Part shown: in pieces, positions 9,021-18,010 of the stretch
How positions within the stretch are numbered: position 1 is the first letter of the stretch
Layout of the letters: every line of letters begins with the position of its first letter
Assembly (NCBI GenBank): GCA_900770225.1
Contig: CAAGJU010000080.1
Location: forward strand, 3,328 to 67,327
Source: Lachnospiraceae bacterium
GTDB lineage: Bacteria; Bacillota; Clostridia; Lachnospirales; Lachnospiraceae
Length of the DNA: 64,000 nucleotides
Direction of reading: 5' to 3'
Position numbers and translations under genes: made by a program
Notes under the pieces: model-generated
Databases searched by the model: none
Seen by the model: only the letters and a program-made list of their open reading frames with translations
Told to the model about the DNA's origin: nothing

Positions 9021-10436
9021 TTAAAATTTATTCTTCTGTGCATAATCACGCGTGAGTCTTACAACAACAGGTGAGAGCGCCAGCACGGCGATCAGGTTCG
9101 GAATCGCCATCAGCGCGTTCATGCTGTCCGCCAGGTTCCACACGAGATCCAGTTTGACGCCGGCGCCGATGACAATGAATACTATGTAGATGGCTTCATA
9201 GACAGCCATGCCGCGGGATCCGGCCAGAAATTCCATGCAGCGTGCGCCGTACAGGCTCCAGGACAGCAGCGTCGAAAAAGCGAACATCGTGATGCATACG
9301 GCGATGATCATGGAGGCGAGTTTGCTGCCGAAGGTCGTGGAGAAAGCCATGATCGTCAGATCAGCCGCAGCGGATTTTCCGTAAAACTGTCCCGCGCAGC
9401 CGGAAGTCAGAATGGCGAGAGCTGTCAGTGTGCAGATGATAATCGTATCGGCAAAGACCTCAAATACGCCGTACATACCCTGCTCCACCGGATGCTCGAC
9501 ATCAGCTGCCGCGTGAGCGATCGGCGCCGTGCCGAGGCCTGCTTCATTGGAAAAAATACCTCTGCCGAACCCAGCGCGCATCGCCTGCTGGATCGCTACG
9601 CCCGTAAGACCGCCGCCAAGTGCTGACGGTTCAAAGGCACTCTCGAAGATCTGAGCGAAGACGGTACCTACCCTGCTGCCGTGTGTGATCACAACGACCA
9701 GCGAAGAGATAATATAGACGAGCGCCATGACAGGCACGAGTTTTTCCGTGACGCTGCCGATTCTCTGCAGACCGCCGAACAGAACGAGGATGGTGAGAAT
9801 GGCTCCGATGACACCGATGATGATATAGATCATGTGAAGCGTGCCGTCGTCCATGGACGGATTATACGCTGTGAATACGGATCCGATAGAAGTCGCAATC
9901 GTATTGATCTGCGTCATGCAGCCGGTACCGAGTGCCGCAACCATGGCGAATATGCAGAAGATGACGGAGAGCCACTTCCATTTTTTGCCGAGGCCGTTCT
10001 CGATGTAGTACATCGGGCCGCCGACAAAATCACCCTTGCTGTTCTTTTTCCGATAATGAACGGACAGGATGATCTCTGCGTACTTGGTGCACATGCCGAA
10101 CAGAGCGGCGATCCACATCCAGAAGATCGCACCCGGTCCGCCGATGGCGATGGCTCCTGCCACGCCTGCGATGTTGCCGGTGCCGACTGTTCCCGCAAGC
10201 GCTGTGGTGAGCGCCTGTACGGGAGAAAGCGTTCCCTTTTTATTGGCGGATTTTCCGTTAAAAAGCTTGCCGACCGTGTTTTTCATGATCGTTCCGAATT
10301 TTCGAAACTGCAGAAAGCCCAGCCTTGCGCTCAGGAAGATTCCCGTACCGAGCAGCAGGATCAGCATGGGAATGCCCCACACGGCAGTGTCAAGCTTTAC
10401 GGAAAACGCCGTCAGACTGGTCAGTATGTTATTCAT
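9021..10436 (-). CDS. Sodium:alanine (AgcS/AlsT-type) amino acid symporter
   Basis: Integral membrane protein of 471 residues in the alanine or glycine:cation symporter family. It has about 11 helices, the signature GFGRGIFSNEAGLGTAPIAHA, and the LTTALAGTVGTGNIAGVAGA segment lining the sodium/substrate site. It imports small neutral amino acids with Na+. The ATG at 10436 is chosen because AAGGG lies 10-14 bases upstream; an in-frame TTG at 10469 lies within the leader. An extended -10 promoter (TGCTATAAT) sits about 50 bases upstream of the ATG. Confidence 0.92.
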   Translation of the reverse strand: MNNILTSLTAFSVKLDTAVWGIPMLILLLGTGIFLSARLGFLQFRKFGTIMKNTVGKLFNGKSANKKGTLSPVQALTTALAGTVGTGNIAGVAGAIAIGGPGAIFWMWIAALFGMCTKYAEIILSVHYRKKNSKGDFVGGPMYYIENGLGKKWKWLSVIFCIFAMVAALGTGCMTQINTIATSIGSVFTAYNPSMDDGTLHMIYIIIGVIGAILTILVLFGGLQRIGSVTEKLVPVMALVYIISSLVVVITHGSRVGTVFAQIFESAFEPSALGGGLTGVAIQQAMRAGFGRGIFSNEAGLGTAPIAHAAADVEHPVEQGMYGVFEVFADTIIICTLTALAILTSGCAGQFYGKSAAADLTIMAFSTTFGSKLASMIIAVCITMFAFSTLLSWSLYGARCMEFLAGSRGMAVYEAIYIVFIVIGAGVKLDLVWNLADSMNALMAIPNLIAVLALSPVVVRLTRDYAQKNKF

Positions 10437-10485
10437 TCTTCTGTCACCCTTCCCTTGTTTCGTTTCCAAAACACAATTTACTCAC

Positions 10486-10494
10486 ATTATAGCA
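10486..10494 (-). promoter_or_regulatory. Extended -10 promoter of the AgcS gene
   Basis: On the minus strand the sequence reads TGCTATAAT, a consensus -10 hexamer with the TGn extension. No good -35 is present at 17 bp, as expected for an extended -10 promoter. Confidence 0.6.
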
Positions 10495-10635
10495 TACTTA
10501 ATCTTGCGTAAGTCTGGAAAATCTGCTCCGGAGCTGTTTCATCAAAAGGTCAGGAGTTAAATTTATATTGATAAAGGCATCGATAAAGGCAGAGATACAG
10601 CATCAGAAGTGTTCCCTGTTATGGCAACAAAAACA

Positions 10636-10664
10636 TTGAGGCAATAACGCGGGAACGTTATAAT
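10636..10664 (+). promoter_or_regulatory. Sigma-A promoter of the HipA-like kinase gene
   Basis: TTGAGG at 10636-10641, a 17-base spacer, and a perfect TATAAT at 10659-10664. Transcription would begin about 100 bases before the TTG start codon. Confidence 0.75.
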
Positions 10665-10774
10665 CAGATAAGGCAGGCAACCGTTAGGACAATCATGCGT
10701 TTGCGGATAATTCAAAAAGATGGGAAGCCTTGCATGCAGTGAGTCCGGAATAAGGTCTCTACGGGGGTATACAA

Positions 10775-11989
10775 TTGATCGACAGTTTCATTTTGCGACA
10801 CAAAAATCGTGATGTGGCCGTTTTGGAACTTGATACGGAGACGGCAGAACTCAGTGACAGCAGAATACTGATTCCGCAGGAATTACCGGTCATTACGGAC
10901 AGAGACGGAAGATATATATCGTCCTGGCTTAATGACAGGGCGATTCCAAGCGGAAGAAAAGAGCTGCAGAGTCTGCTGAAAAAAGCGGGATGTGAAACGC
11001 CGCAGGAATATCTGGTGAAGAATCTCGCACTGGGATTGACAGATTGTTACTGGCTGTGCCCGTCATCCATTCCGGAGCTGAAATGGGAAGATGTCAATCT
11101 GTTTACGCATACCGGACACATCATGAAATTTCATGACGGCAATGGAAGGGCATATTACAACAGCTCTTCTGCGGCTGTAAACGGATCACTGCCCAAACAG
11201 GCGAAATATGAAAAAAATAAATGGGTTCTTGAGAAGTATGATGAACGCGGTTCAGGGGAAGGACTCCGTAACATCAATGAAGCGTTTGCATCGTTGCTTC
11301 ATCAGAAGCAGGGATTTCAGGAATATGTACAATATGACCTGACGTTTAAGGACGGCGTATGCGACAGTTGCCAATGCGATTATTTTACTGATGAAGAACA
11401 CGAATTTATATCGGCATACGATACAGCAGATCATTACACGTTTGCCGGCGGAAAGGAGGAATTAAAAAAATTTGAAGACACCTGTGTAAATCACGGGTTA
11501 AACGGGAAATACGTCAGTGATTTCATGGATTACCAGATTATAACGGACTTTCTGTTAACGAATACGGACAGGCACTGGGGAAACTTCGGAATCCTTCGGA
11601 ATCCCGACACACTGGAATTTATCTCCATGGCACCGATTTTTGATTCCGGTACGTCCATGGTGTGGAATGACCCCTATGTCAGAAACAGGCTTTCCTTATT
11701 GCGCCTGGAAACTACAGGCATTGAAAAAATGCAGCAGGACCAGCTGGCACTTGTGAAAAATAAATCTGTGGTAAAAACGGATTTACTCCCGTCGAAACAG
11801 GAAACGCAGGAATTTTATGTTTCCCGGGGCGTTTCTGAAGAACATGCAGAACAGATAGCAGATTGTTTTCAGATGAAGTGTGATATGGTAATGGAGTTCC
11901 AGAAAGGTTTTTCCATCAGCATTGCAAACGAAATCGAATATATAGAGCCGCCATACAAAGACGGGAAACCGAACCCGTTATACGGGTAG
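10775..11989 (+). CDS. HipA/CtkA-like serine/threonine kinase domain protein (orphan)
   Basis: Protein of 404 residues whose C-terminal half fits the HipA-type kinase fold. The catalytic loop NTDRHWGNFG gives Asp265 and Asn270, followed 20 residues later by the metal-binding segment APIFDSGTS with Asp290. Spacing closely follows the HipA D-x4-N and DFG-like pair. A GSLPK loop near 137-141 and WVLEKYD (Lys154) could bind nucleotide. Similar solitary proteins in Firmicutes are sometimes labelled excisionase, without support here. Start is TTG, with GGGGG six bases upstream. No HipB-like antitoxin gene is adjacent. The coding sequence is visibly AT-richer than its neighbours, suggesting horizontal acquisition. 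Target and biological role unknown; kinase activity is inferred. Confidence 0.75.
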   Translation: MIDSFILRHKNRDVAVLELDTETAELSDSRILIPQELPVITDRDGRYISSWLNDRAIPSGRKELQSLLKKAGCETPQEYLVKNLALGLTDCYWLCPSSIPELKWEDVNLFTHTGHIMKFHDGNGRAYYNSSSAAVNGSLPKQAKYEKNKWVLEKYDERGSGEGLRNINEAFASLLHQKQGFQEYVQYDLTFKDGVCDSCQCDYFTDEEHEFISAYDTADHYTFAGGKEELKKFEDTCVNHGLNGKYVSDFMDYQIITDFLLTNTDRHWGNFGILRNPDTLEFISMAPIFDSGTSMVWNDPYVRNRLSLLRLETTGIEKMQQDQLALVKNKSVVKTDLLPSKQETQEFYVSRGVSEEHAEQIADCFQMKCDMVMEFQKGFSISIANEIEYIEPPYKDGKPNPLYG

Positions 11990-12063
11990 GAGATCTGGCG
12001 TGAATTCATAAGGCTTGGACGAAAGCAGTTCTGGCGTGAATTTCAATGAAAAAAAATATATAT

Positions 12064-12097
12064 GAAAAAGAGGCGGCAACTGCCGCCTCTTTTTTTC
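12064..12097. terminator. Bidirectional intrinsic terminator
   Basis: Stem AGAGGCGGCA / TGCCGCCTCT flanked by AAAAA on the left and a run of Ts on the right. It can serve both the rightward kinase gene and the leftward symporter gene, which converge on it. Confidence 0.85.
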
Positions 12098-13627
12098 TCA
12101 GGCTGCTGCGCCGGCAGCCTTGCGGTTGTAGCCGAAAGCTGTGACGACAAAGCATACCGCGACGCCGAGGAACAGCGGGTCAAAAGGCAGATTCGCCGCA
12201 TTGCCTGCGAGGACGGCTGCAGGGCCGGCGATCGTAGAGGTCAGGGCGGCCTTCGGGTGTATTTTGCCCTTCATGAACAGGGCACAGATCAGCGGCAGGA
12301 AGACAACGCTTCCGCGGAGGCCCATCGACAGGAAACCGAAATCATTGATGGTGGCGCCCGGTACAGCCATGCCAATGACGGCGGCGAGTGCGAGTACACC
12401 GATGATCGTGAGACGGTTGGCATTCAGCGCAGTTTTTGCCTCTTTGAATTTCGGACTGATCGTTGCATAGATATCTCTGACGGCGATCGTTGCCACGCCG
12501 AGGGAGAGACCCGCACCGCCGCCGACGATTGTGATCAGAAGCGTGCCGAGAATGATGCCGCCGAAGAACTGCGGCATGTGGTTGACGACAAACATCGGGA
12601 ACACCTGAATCGTGGAAGCAATAGTTCCCATGCCGGCCGGTACTGAACTGCCCGCAGCAATCAGAGCAGAGGCCTCAGCCTGCGTCACGTAATGACAGCG
12701 CATGAAAAGACCGATGGCAATGCCGGCAATGCCGAGCGGCGGGATCAGGACAGCGGAGAGAAGCGCACCGCGCTTGGCTTCGCGGGATGTTTTTCCGGTG
12801 AGAATGGCCTGCGCATACGTCTGTGTGGACAGCACGCCGAGCAGAAGAGAGAGCCCGGAGCCGATATCCTTCAGCGGTCCTCTTGCCACAAGGCTCAGGA
12901 ATCTGCTGCTGAAGTCATGTACGGAATTGATGTTGGAAAGACCGATGGAGGTCTGGATGTTTCCGAGGTCGGTACCGACCAGTGCGCCGGTCAGAGCTGT
13001 GTTGAGGCCGCCGACGCCGCCGGACAGGTGCAGAACGACGAAAAGGCCGGCCACAGAGGCGATGTAGAGAAGCACAAGCTTAAGGATGCCTCCCATGCCT
13101 GCGCCCCAGGCGCCGCCGAAAAGTACATATACCGCCATCAGCAGAGCCATAATCGCTACGGCTGCCGCTGTACTGATATTCGGAAAGAGAACGCTCACGA
13201 GTCCTGCGCCTGCTACGACCTGGGCGAGGACACTGATGAAGATACCGATGGAGCAGAGGGCGGAGCCGATCGTCTCGACTTTTTTGCCGTACTCGCGGGA
13301 GATGATCTCCAGTTCGGTCGTGCATCCGCTTTTTCTGATCGGATCAGCAAAAAATATGGCGAGGATCAGGCATCCGATGCCGGATCCGAGGGTGAACCAC
13401 CATGCGGAGAGACCATACGTGAAGGCCAGCTGAGCGGTGCCGATGGTCGCCTGCGAAGAGACCAGCGCACCCATGATGCCGCCGCATACGAGAAGGCTGC
13501 CGCCGCCACCGCCGCCTGTGGCGAAATCAGCGCCGCCGGAAACTTTTTTTCCGGAGTAAAGACTGACGCCGAGAACCATGATAAGCGTCACAATGATGCC
13601 TGCGATCTGCAGAATGGTAACTGACAT
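12098..13627 (-). CDS. Sodium:solute symporter family (SSS) transporter
   Basis: Protein of 509 residues with about 13 hydrophobic helices and an SSS-type fold: N-terminal LYSGKKVSGGADFATGGGG, then SSQATIGTAQLAFTYG in the sodium-binding helix region, and the long inner helices typical of the family. It couples substrate uptake to Na+; the substrate cannot be inferred. The ATG at 13627 is preceded by GGGGAGG at a good distance. It is followed directly by the shared terminator at 12064-12097. No neighbouring catabolic gene indicates the substrate. Single-gene unit. Confidence 0.87.
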   Translation of the reverse strand: MSVTILQIAGIIVTLIMVLGVSLYSGKKVSGGADFATGGGGGGSLLVCGGIMGALVSSQATIGTAQLAFTYGLSAWWFTLGSGIGCLILAIFFADPIRKSGCTTELEIISREYGKKVETIGSALCSIGIFISVLAQVVAGAGLVSVLFPNISTAAAVAIMALLMAVYVLFGGAWGAGMGGILKLVLLYIASVAGLFVVLHLSGGVGGLNTALTGALVGTDLGNIQTSIGLSNINSVHDFSSRFLSLVARGPLKDIGSGLSLLLGVLSTQTYAQAILTGKTSREAKRGALLSAVLIPPLGIAGIAIGLFMRCHYVTQAEASALIAAGSSVPAGMGTIASTIQVFPMFVVNHMPQFFGGIILGTLLITIVGGGAGLSLGVATIAVRDIYATISPKFKEAKTALNANRLTIIGVLALAAVIGMAVPGATINDFGFLSMGLRGSVVFLPLICALFMKGKIHPKAALTSTIAGPAAVLAGNAANLPFDPLFLGVAVCFVVTAFGYNRKAAGAAA

Positions 13628-13942
13628 GATTGCCTCCCCTGATGATCTCCTTCATATTGAAGAAGATCCTGTCTCTGTGAACCTGAAATGCGATAATAAA
13701 GCGTATATGATGGAAATGATCAGATAGTGATTTTGTGGCTGAAAATGCAGGATTGGCTGTTGATCCTCTGTCACAGATTCCTATTTTGAGCTTCTCATTC
13801 AGGGTTGTCCAGTGTCGGCGTGAAATTTCGGCGTTTTTGAAATTCTGTGTATTGAGGATGACCGTAAGATTCGGCATTTTGAATGGGGATATCCGCCTTT
13901 GCGACCGGGGGTTGGTCAGTTAGCATATCTGATGTGAACCAA
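13628..13942. other. Intergenic region, 315 bp, no gene recognised
   Basis: Lies upstream of the leftward symporter and downstream of the leftward thioesterase. AT-rich patches occur near 13690-13730, where a promoter for the symporter would be expected, but I could not pick a convincing -35/-10 pair. No hairpin with a T-run was found. Confidence 0.5.
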
Positions 13943-14413
13943 TTACATGAATTCTGCGCTCGAGAGAGCCGCCAGCTCCGCGTCGGATGAACGGTAGACT
14001 CGGGCACTCATGAAATACAGATTCCTTCCGGCCTTGTCAGCTTTCGCCTTCACCAGAAAATTCCCCTTCCCGGTTACAGGACGCATGAACTGCATCTGCA
14101 TCTGAACGGTTACGCAGTCGTTTTTGCGTTTCAGATAACGGGTCAGCATCCCCATGGCAAGATCACATCCTGACGAGATAATTCCGCCGTGTACAATACC
14201 GGCCGGATTCAGCATCCACGTGGCAATGTCATACTGCAGCGTGAGTTCCAGATTCTCCCATGAACAGGAGATGAACTTCGGCGCAAGGCATTCATTGAAG
14301 CACCAGCACGTCTCGTCGGTGCCCTCCGTGACGCTGTGAAACACCCGCTCCATCTCTTCCTGTGTGCCATATTCATCATCTGCCGCAAGATCGCGGAATG
14401 TCTGATAATTCAT
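13943..14413 (-). CDS. PaaI-family hotdog thioesterase
   Basis: Protein of 156 residues with a single hotdog domain. The core signature is GIVHGGIISSGCDLAMG (about residues 78-94), where the HGG turn and the Asp of the long helix are the usual catalytic elements of the PaaI/YdiI group. It would hydrolyse acyl-CoA or aryl-CoA thioesters in the cytoplasm. An N-terminal extension of about 40 residues is a little longer than minimal family members. Start ATG has AAAGGATG upstream. No pathway context is visible on either side. Confidence 0.85.
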   Translation of the reverse strand: MNYQTFRDLAADDEYGTQEEMERVFHSVTEGTDETCWCFNECLAPKFISCSWENLELTLQYDIATWMLNPAGIVHGGIISSGCDLAMGMLTRYLKRKNDCVTVQMQMQFMRPVTGKGNFLVKAKADKAGRNLYFMSARVYRSSDAELAALSSAEFM

Positions 14414-14793
14414 CTGCTGTCATCCTTTCTGTCCGTTTATCCAGTGCTGTCGTCAGTCTTTCACTGTTTATGATCCGCCTGTATGCGCCTTTATTATACA
14501 GAAAATAAAGTGGTCAGGCTATACTGTTTTCCATGATTGATTCATGGAGGCAGTGTTAAGTTCAGAAGGTGTCAGGGCCACGGAACACATGGAGGCTTCC
14601 AGGCCGAGGACAAGCGAGAGCGTGTCGAGGCTGGAAGTCTCCGTGTGTGACAGTGTTTGCATATAAAAAATATTTATAGCTAAGCATATATTTATTGAAT
14701 TATACAAATACTGCCCGATGTGTTAGAGTGCATACCATAGCAAACAGCTAAGAAAATATGAAATTGATCATCAAAGGTAAGGGTGATGCGGAG
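14414..14793. other. Divergent leader region before metN, 380 bp
   Basis: Holds a family B-like hairpin (14591-14642) and AT-rich sequence at 14655-14710 where the met operon promoter probably lies. I looked for a SAM-I (S-box), T-box or SAM-II pattern and did not find one, so methionine control here is not by a riboswitch I can recognise. Confidence 0.5.
14591..14642. repeat. Family B-related hairpin
   Basis: Arms GGAGGCTTCCAG and CTGGAAGTCTCC enclose GAGGACAAGCGAGAGCGTGTC, nearly the same core as in the full family B elements (GAGGACGAGCGAGAGCGTGT). A shortened copy. Confidence 0.6.
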
Positions 14794-15918
14794 ATGAGCA
14801 CAGCAATAAAAGAAAAGACAGCAGATGTGCGTGAGAATGCCACAGCAGCGATCAGGATTGAGAATGTCTCGAAGGTCTTTCGGACAAAGGATACTGATTT
14901 TACAGCACTCGAAAATATCAGTCTGACAGTGAACAGAGGTGAGATCCTCGGTATCGTCGGATTCTCCGGCGCAGGAAAGTCCACACTGGTCAGAATCATG
15001 AATCTGCTCGAGCATCCGACGTCCGGCAGGGTGTGGCTGGACGGCATTGATCTCACGGAACTGAAGCCGAAGGAACTGAGGCAGCAGCGTCGGAGAATCG
15101 GCATGATTTTTCAGCAGTTCCAGCTCTTCGCATCCAGAACTGTATTTCAGAATGTGGCCTTTCCTCTTCAGCACACCGGTCTGAAAAAGGAAGCGATCCG
15201 GGAGAAAGTTGACGGACTTCTGGATCTGGTCGGCCTCCGGGATAAGGCAGCTGTCTATCCCTCCGAACTTTCCGGCGGGCAGAAACAGCGGGTCGCCATA
15301 GCGAGGGCGCTGGCAACGGATCCGGAGATCCTGCTGAGCGATGAATCCACGAGCGCCCTGGATCCCCAGGCGACAAAGACCGTTCTGAAGATCCTGAAAA
15401 AGCTGAACCGTGAGCTCGGTATCACGATCGTCCTGATCACCCATGAGATGGATGTGGTCAGGGAGATCTGCGACAGGGTAGCCGTCATGGAGCACGGAAG
15501 GATCGTGGAGGAGGGAACGGCGTTCTCCATCTTCAGCAGTCCGGAAAGTCAGATCACCAAAGACTTCGTGAACACGACGATGCATCTGACGCGGATCGAT
15601 GAGCTGATCGCTGAGAACGATCCTCTGGTTGATATCAGCGATCATCAGTGTATCGTCCGGCTGACATATCCGGAGCCGCACAGCGCGGAGTATCCGATGG
15701 TATCCGAGGTATCCAGAAAGTTTGGCATCGATGTCAATATTTTCTGCGGACATACCGATTATGTGGATTCGAGGCCGATCGGCGGGCTGGTGGCTGTACT
15801 GGAAGGACCTGTGGAGTCCGTCAGAGAGGCCATCCGCTATATCCGATCAAGACATATCAGAGTGGAGGTGTTGAAAAGTGGGACAGATTATCGCACAGTG
15901 GATGCCAAATGTGGCTGA
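14794..15918 (+). CDS. metN: Methionine ABC transporter ATP-binding protein MetN
   Basis: ATPase of the MetNIQ importer, 374 residues from the chosen start. Walker A GFSGAGKS lies near residues 56-63, the Q-loop in MIFQQFQLF, the signature LSGGQKQR, Walker B LLSDEST, and the switch His in LITHEMD. The C-terminal 90 residues form the NIL/ACT-like domain that senses methionine and trans-inhibits transport. ATG 14794 is preferred because AAGGGTG lies 8 bases upstream; an upstream in-frame ATG at 14758 has a weaker site. The permease gene begins inside its last 41 bases, so MetN and MetI are translationally coupled. Confidence 0.93.
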   Translation: MSTAIKEKTADVRENATAAIRIENVSKVFRTKDTDFTALENISLTVNRGEILGIVGFSGAGKSTLVRIMNLLEHPTSGRVWLDGIDLTELKPKELRQQRRRIGMIFQQFQLFASRTVFQNVAFPLQHTGLKKEAIREKVDGLLDLVGLRDKAAVYPSELSGGQKQRVAIARALATDPEILLSDESTSALDPQATKTVLKILKKLNRELGITIVLITHEMDVVREICDRVAVMEHGRIVEEGTAFSIFSSPESQITKDFVNTTMHLTRIDELIAENDPLVDISDHQCIVRLTYPEPHSAEYPMVSEVSRKFGIDVNIFCGHTDYVDSRPIGGLVAVLEGPVESVREAIRYIRSRHIRVEVLKSGTDYRTVDAKCG

Positions 15919-16558
15919 AAAAAGCAATGACTTCTGGAAAGCCATTGCCGATACGCTGATCATGACGGCGTGGTCTGGCATATTTATTTTTATTATCGGG
16001 ATGGCTGTCGGCATCACGCTCACCGTGACAAAGCGGGGCGGGATTGCTGAAAACGCGGCGGTGTACCAGACGCTTGACAAGATCGTCAACCTTCTCCGCT
16101 CGATCCCTTTCATCATCCTGCTGGCGGGGCTGATGCCGCTGTCCAGACTGATCATGGGAACGGCGATCGGCCTGAAAGGTGCGATCGTTCCGCTGGTCAT
16201 CGGTTGTGCGCCATTTTATTCCAGGCAGGTGGAGACAGCACTCGCCACAGTGGAAAAGGGAAAAATAGAAGCGGCGGAATCCATGGGCTGCAGCGGCCCC
16301 GGCATTGTTTTCCGCGTGTATCTCCGTGAGAGCATCGCTCCCATTGCGAGAGGGACGACGATCACGATCATCAGCTTGTTCGGTCTCGTAGCCATGGCCG
16401 GCGCGGTCGGTGCCGGGGGCCTCGGTGATTTCGCGATCCGGTACGGTCACGACAGAGGACAGACGGATGTCACCATTGCCTCCATTATCGCCATGGTCGT
16501 GATCGTGACAGGCGTGCAGCTGGCGGGCAGCCTGGTGGCGAAGAAGAACACGCATTGA
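15878..16558 (+). CDS. metI: Methionine ABC transporter permease MetI
   Basis: Permease of 226 residues with about five hydrophobic helices and the conserved cytoplasmic coupling loop [19 protein letters not shown], which docks on MetN. Pairs with metN and metQ for high-affinity uptake of L- and D-methionine. Translation starts at a GTG within the end of metN, with GGAGGTG upstream. A gap of 242 bases separates it from metQ. Confidence 0.93.
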   Translation: MGQIIAQWMPNVAEKSNDFWKAIADTLIMTAWSGIFIFIIGMAVGITLTVTKRGGIAENAAVYQTLDKIVNLLRSIPFIILLAGLMPLSRLIMGTAIGLKGAIVPLVIGCAPFYSRQVETALATVEKGKIEAAESMGCSGPGIVFRVYLRESIAPIARGTTITIISLFGLVAMAGAVGAGGLGDFAIRYGHDRGQTDVTIASIIAMVVIVTGVQLAGSLVAKKNTH

Positions 16559-16706
16559 GAGAGCCCGGAAAGACCGGTGCGCTGAGCTCCTTATACAGCA
16601 GAGGACTCAGCCGCGGACATGACACACAGATACGGCAGGAAATACGACAGGAAACAGCGAAGGGAAAATACAGGTGCACGGGGACAACGGAAAAAAAGAG
16701 ACAGCA

Positions 16707-16785
16707 GAAGAATAAACAGAAAACGGAAGAATAAACAGGAAACAGAAGAATAAACAGTAAACGGAAGAAAACGGAAGAATACAGA
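16707..16785. repeat. 19-bp tandem repeat in the metI-metQ gap
   Basis: Units of the form GAAGAATAAACAGAAAACG start at 16707, 16726 and 16745, followed by a degenerate partial copy. They lie just upstream of the metQ ribosome binding site and make the leader purine-rich. Confidence 0.85.
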
Positions 16786-16800
16786 GGGAGGAGAAAATAT

Positions 16801-17841
16801 ATGAGAAAGAATATCGGAGCATTTGCACTTGCGGCACTTACGGCACTGACACTGGCAGGCTGCGGCAGCAGCGGCGCTGCGCAGTCGGCATCATCTGCTT
16901 CTGCTGCGGCGACATCCTCTGCATCGGCGGACGCAGCAGCGTCTTCCGATACGGGTTCAGATACAGGATCATCCGGGAACTCTGCTGACACGGTTTCGGC
17001 GGATTCACTGGAAACGCCTTCGTCGGATGCATCGGTCGGCAGCGCGTCATCCGACAGCGCAGAGGCAGAAGGAACGCTGGACAGCTACAGCGTGGAAAAT
17101 CCGGTAACCGTCAAGGTTGGCCTCACGGCGGCGATCTATGAAGATATCTGGAACCCGATCAAGGACGATCTGGCAAAGGAAGGCATCAATCTTGAACTGG
17201 TGCAGTTCTCGGATTACATATCGCCGGATGAGGCGCTGGAAAACGATGAGCTGACCATCACCTCGCATCAGCATCACGCTTTTCTGGATGCGACGAAGGC
17301 GGATCAGGGCTGGGACGACCTCGTCTCCGCGGGAGATACCTTCATCATCGCGATGAACCTGTATTCAAATAAATATGATGACGTCAGCGAGATTCAGGAC
17401 GGTGACCAGATCGCCATTCCCGACGACGCCTCCAACGGAGGACGTGCGCTGAAGCTTCTGGCAAACGCGGGACTGATCGAGCTCTCCGATGATGCCGGCG
17501 CGAACCCTGAAGTCAGCGACATTACCAAATACAACAAACAGATCGATATCGTGGAGATGAATGCATCGGATGTGCCTTCGGCGCTGGCAGATGTGGATGC
17601 CGCTGTCGTCAATGGCAACTATGCACTGGATGCCGGCATCGATCCGGATACAGCCATTTACGAAGAGTCCAAATATGATGATGACAGTTATTTCTGCCTG
17701 ATCGCAGTCAAGGATAAAAACAAAGATACAAAGGCTGTGAAGCGGATCGTGGAGAGATTCCAGACCGATGAGACGAAGCAGATCTTCCAGGATGAATTCA
17801 AGGGTTACTTCAAGAGCGCCTGGGATTACAAATTCTCATAA
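16801..17841 (+). CDS. metQ: Methionine-binding lipoprotein MetQ
   Basis: Substrate-binding lipoprotein of 346 residues. The signal peptide ends with LTLAGC, placing lipidated Cys21. An unusually long Ser/Ala/Asp-rich linker spans about residues 22-95. The NLPA/MetQ domain then starts near KVGLTAAIYEDIWNPI and contains FSDYISPDEALENDEL and SHQHHAFL. Typical members lack such a long linker. The strong GGGAGGAG site upstream supports the ATG. The gene completes the MetNIQ transporter. Confidence 0.92.
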   Translation: MRKNIGAFALAALTALTLAGCGSSGAAQSASSASAAATSSASADAAASSDTGSDTGSSGNSADTVSADSLETPSSDASVGSASSDSAEAEGTLDSYSVENPVTVKVGLTAAIYEDIWNPIKDDLAKEGINLELVQFSDYISPDEALENDELTITSHQHHAFLDATKADQGWDDLVSAGDTFIIAMNLYSNKYDDVSEIQDGDQIAIPDDASNGGRALKLLANAGLIELSDDAGANPEVSDITKYNKQIDIVEMNASDVPSALADVDAAVVNGNYALDAGIDPDTAIYEESKYDDDSYFCLIAVKDKNKDTKAVKRIVERFQTDETKQIFQDEFKGYFKSAWDYKFS

Positions 17842-18010
17842 GGCAGTTGTCGGATGAAGCCCACAGGACATCGTATCAGGTGAGAGAGATGCAAAGCGGA
17901 GTACGAAAAATAATCAGGCCACAGAGTGCGGCAGACAGATGACCGGATGAAACGACACACGGGGTGCGGCGTGCTGCATCCCGATAACCGGATATATGGA
18001 GGTGGAGAAC

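Larger units (their letters stand above)
10437..10774. other. Divergent intergenic region, 338 bp
   Basis: Separates the leftward AgcS gene from the rightward HipA-like kinase gene. It holds the two promoters listed separately and an untranslated leader of roughly 100 bases before the kinase TTG. Base composition is AT-richer than the flanking symporters. I see no further gene, repeat or riboswitch. Confidence 0.6.

Noticed and set aside
14414..14793. SAM riboswitch or T-box before metNIQ
   Set aside because: None of the conserved S-box or T-box sequence blocks could be found; only a family B-like hairpin is present.
14692..15753. 353-codon minus-strand frame across metN
   Set aside because: Antisense to a gene with intact Walker motifs; no support of its own.
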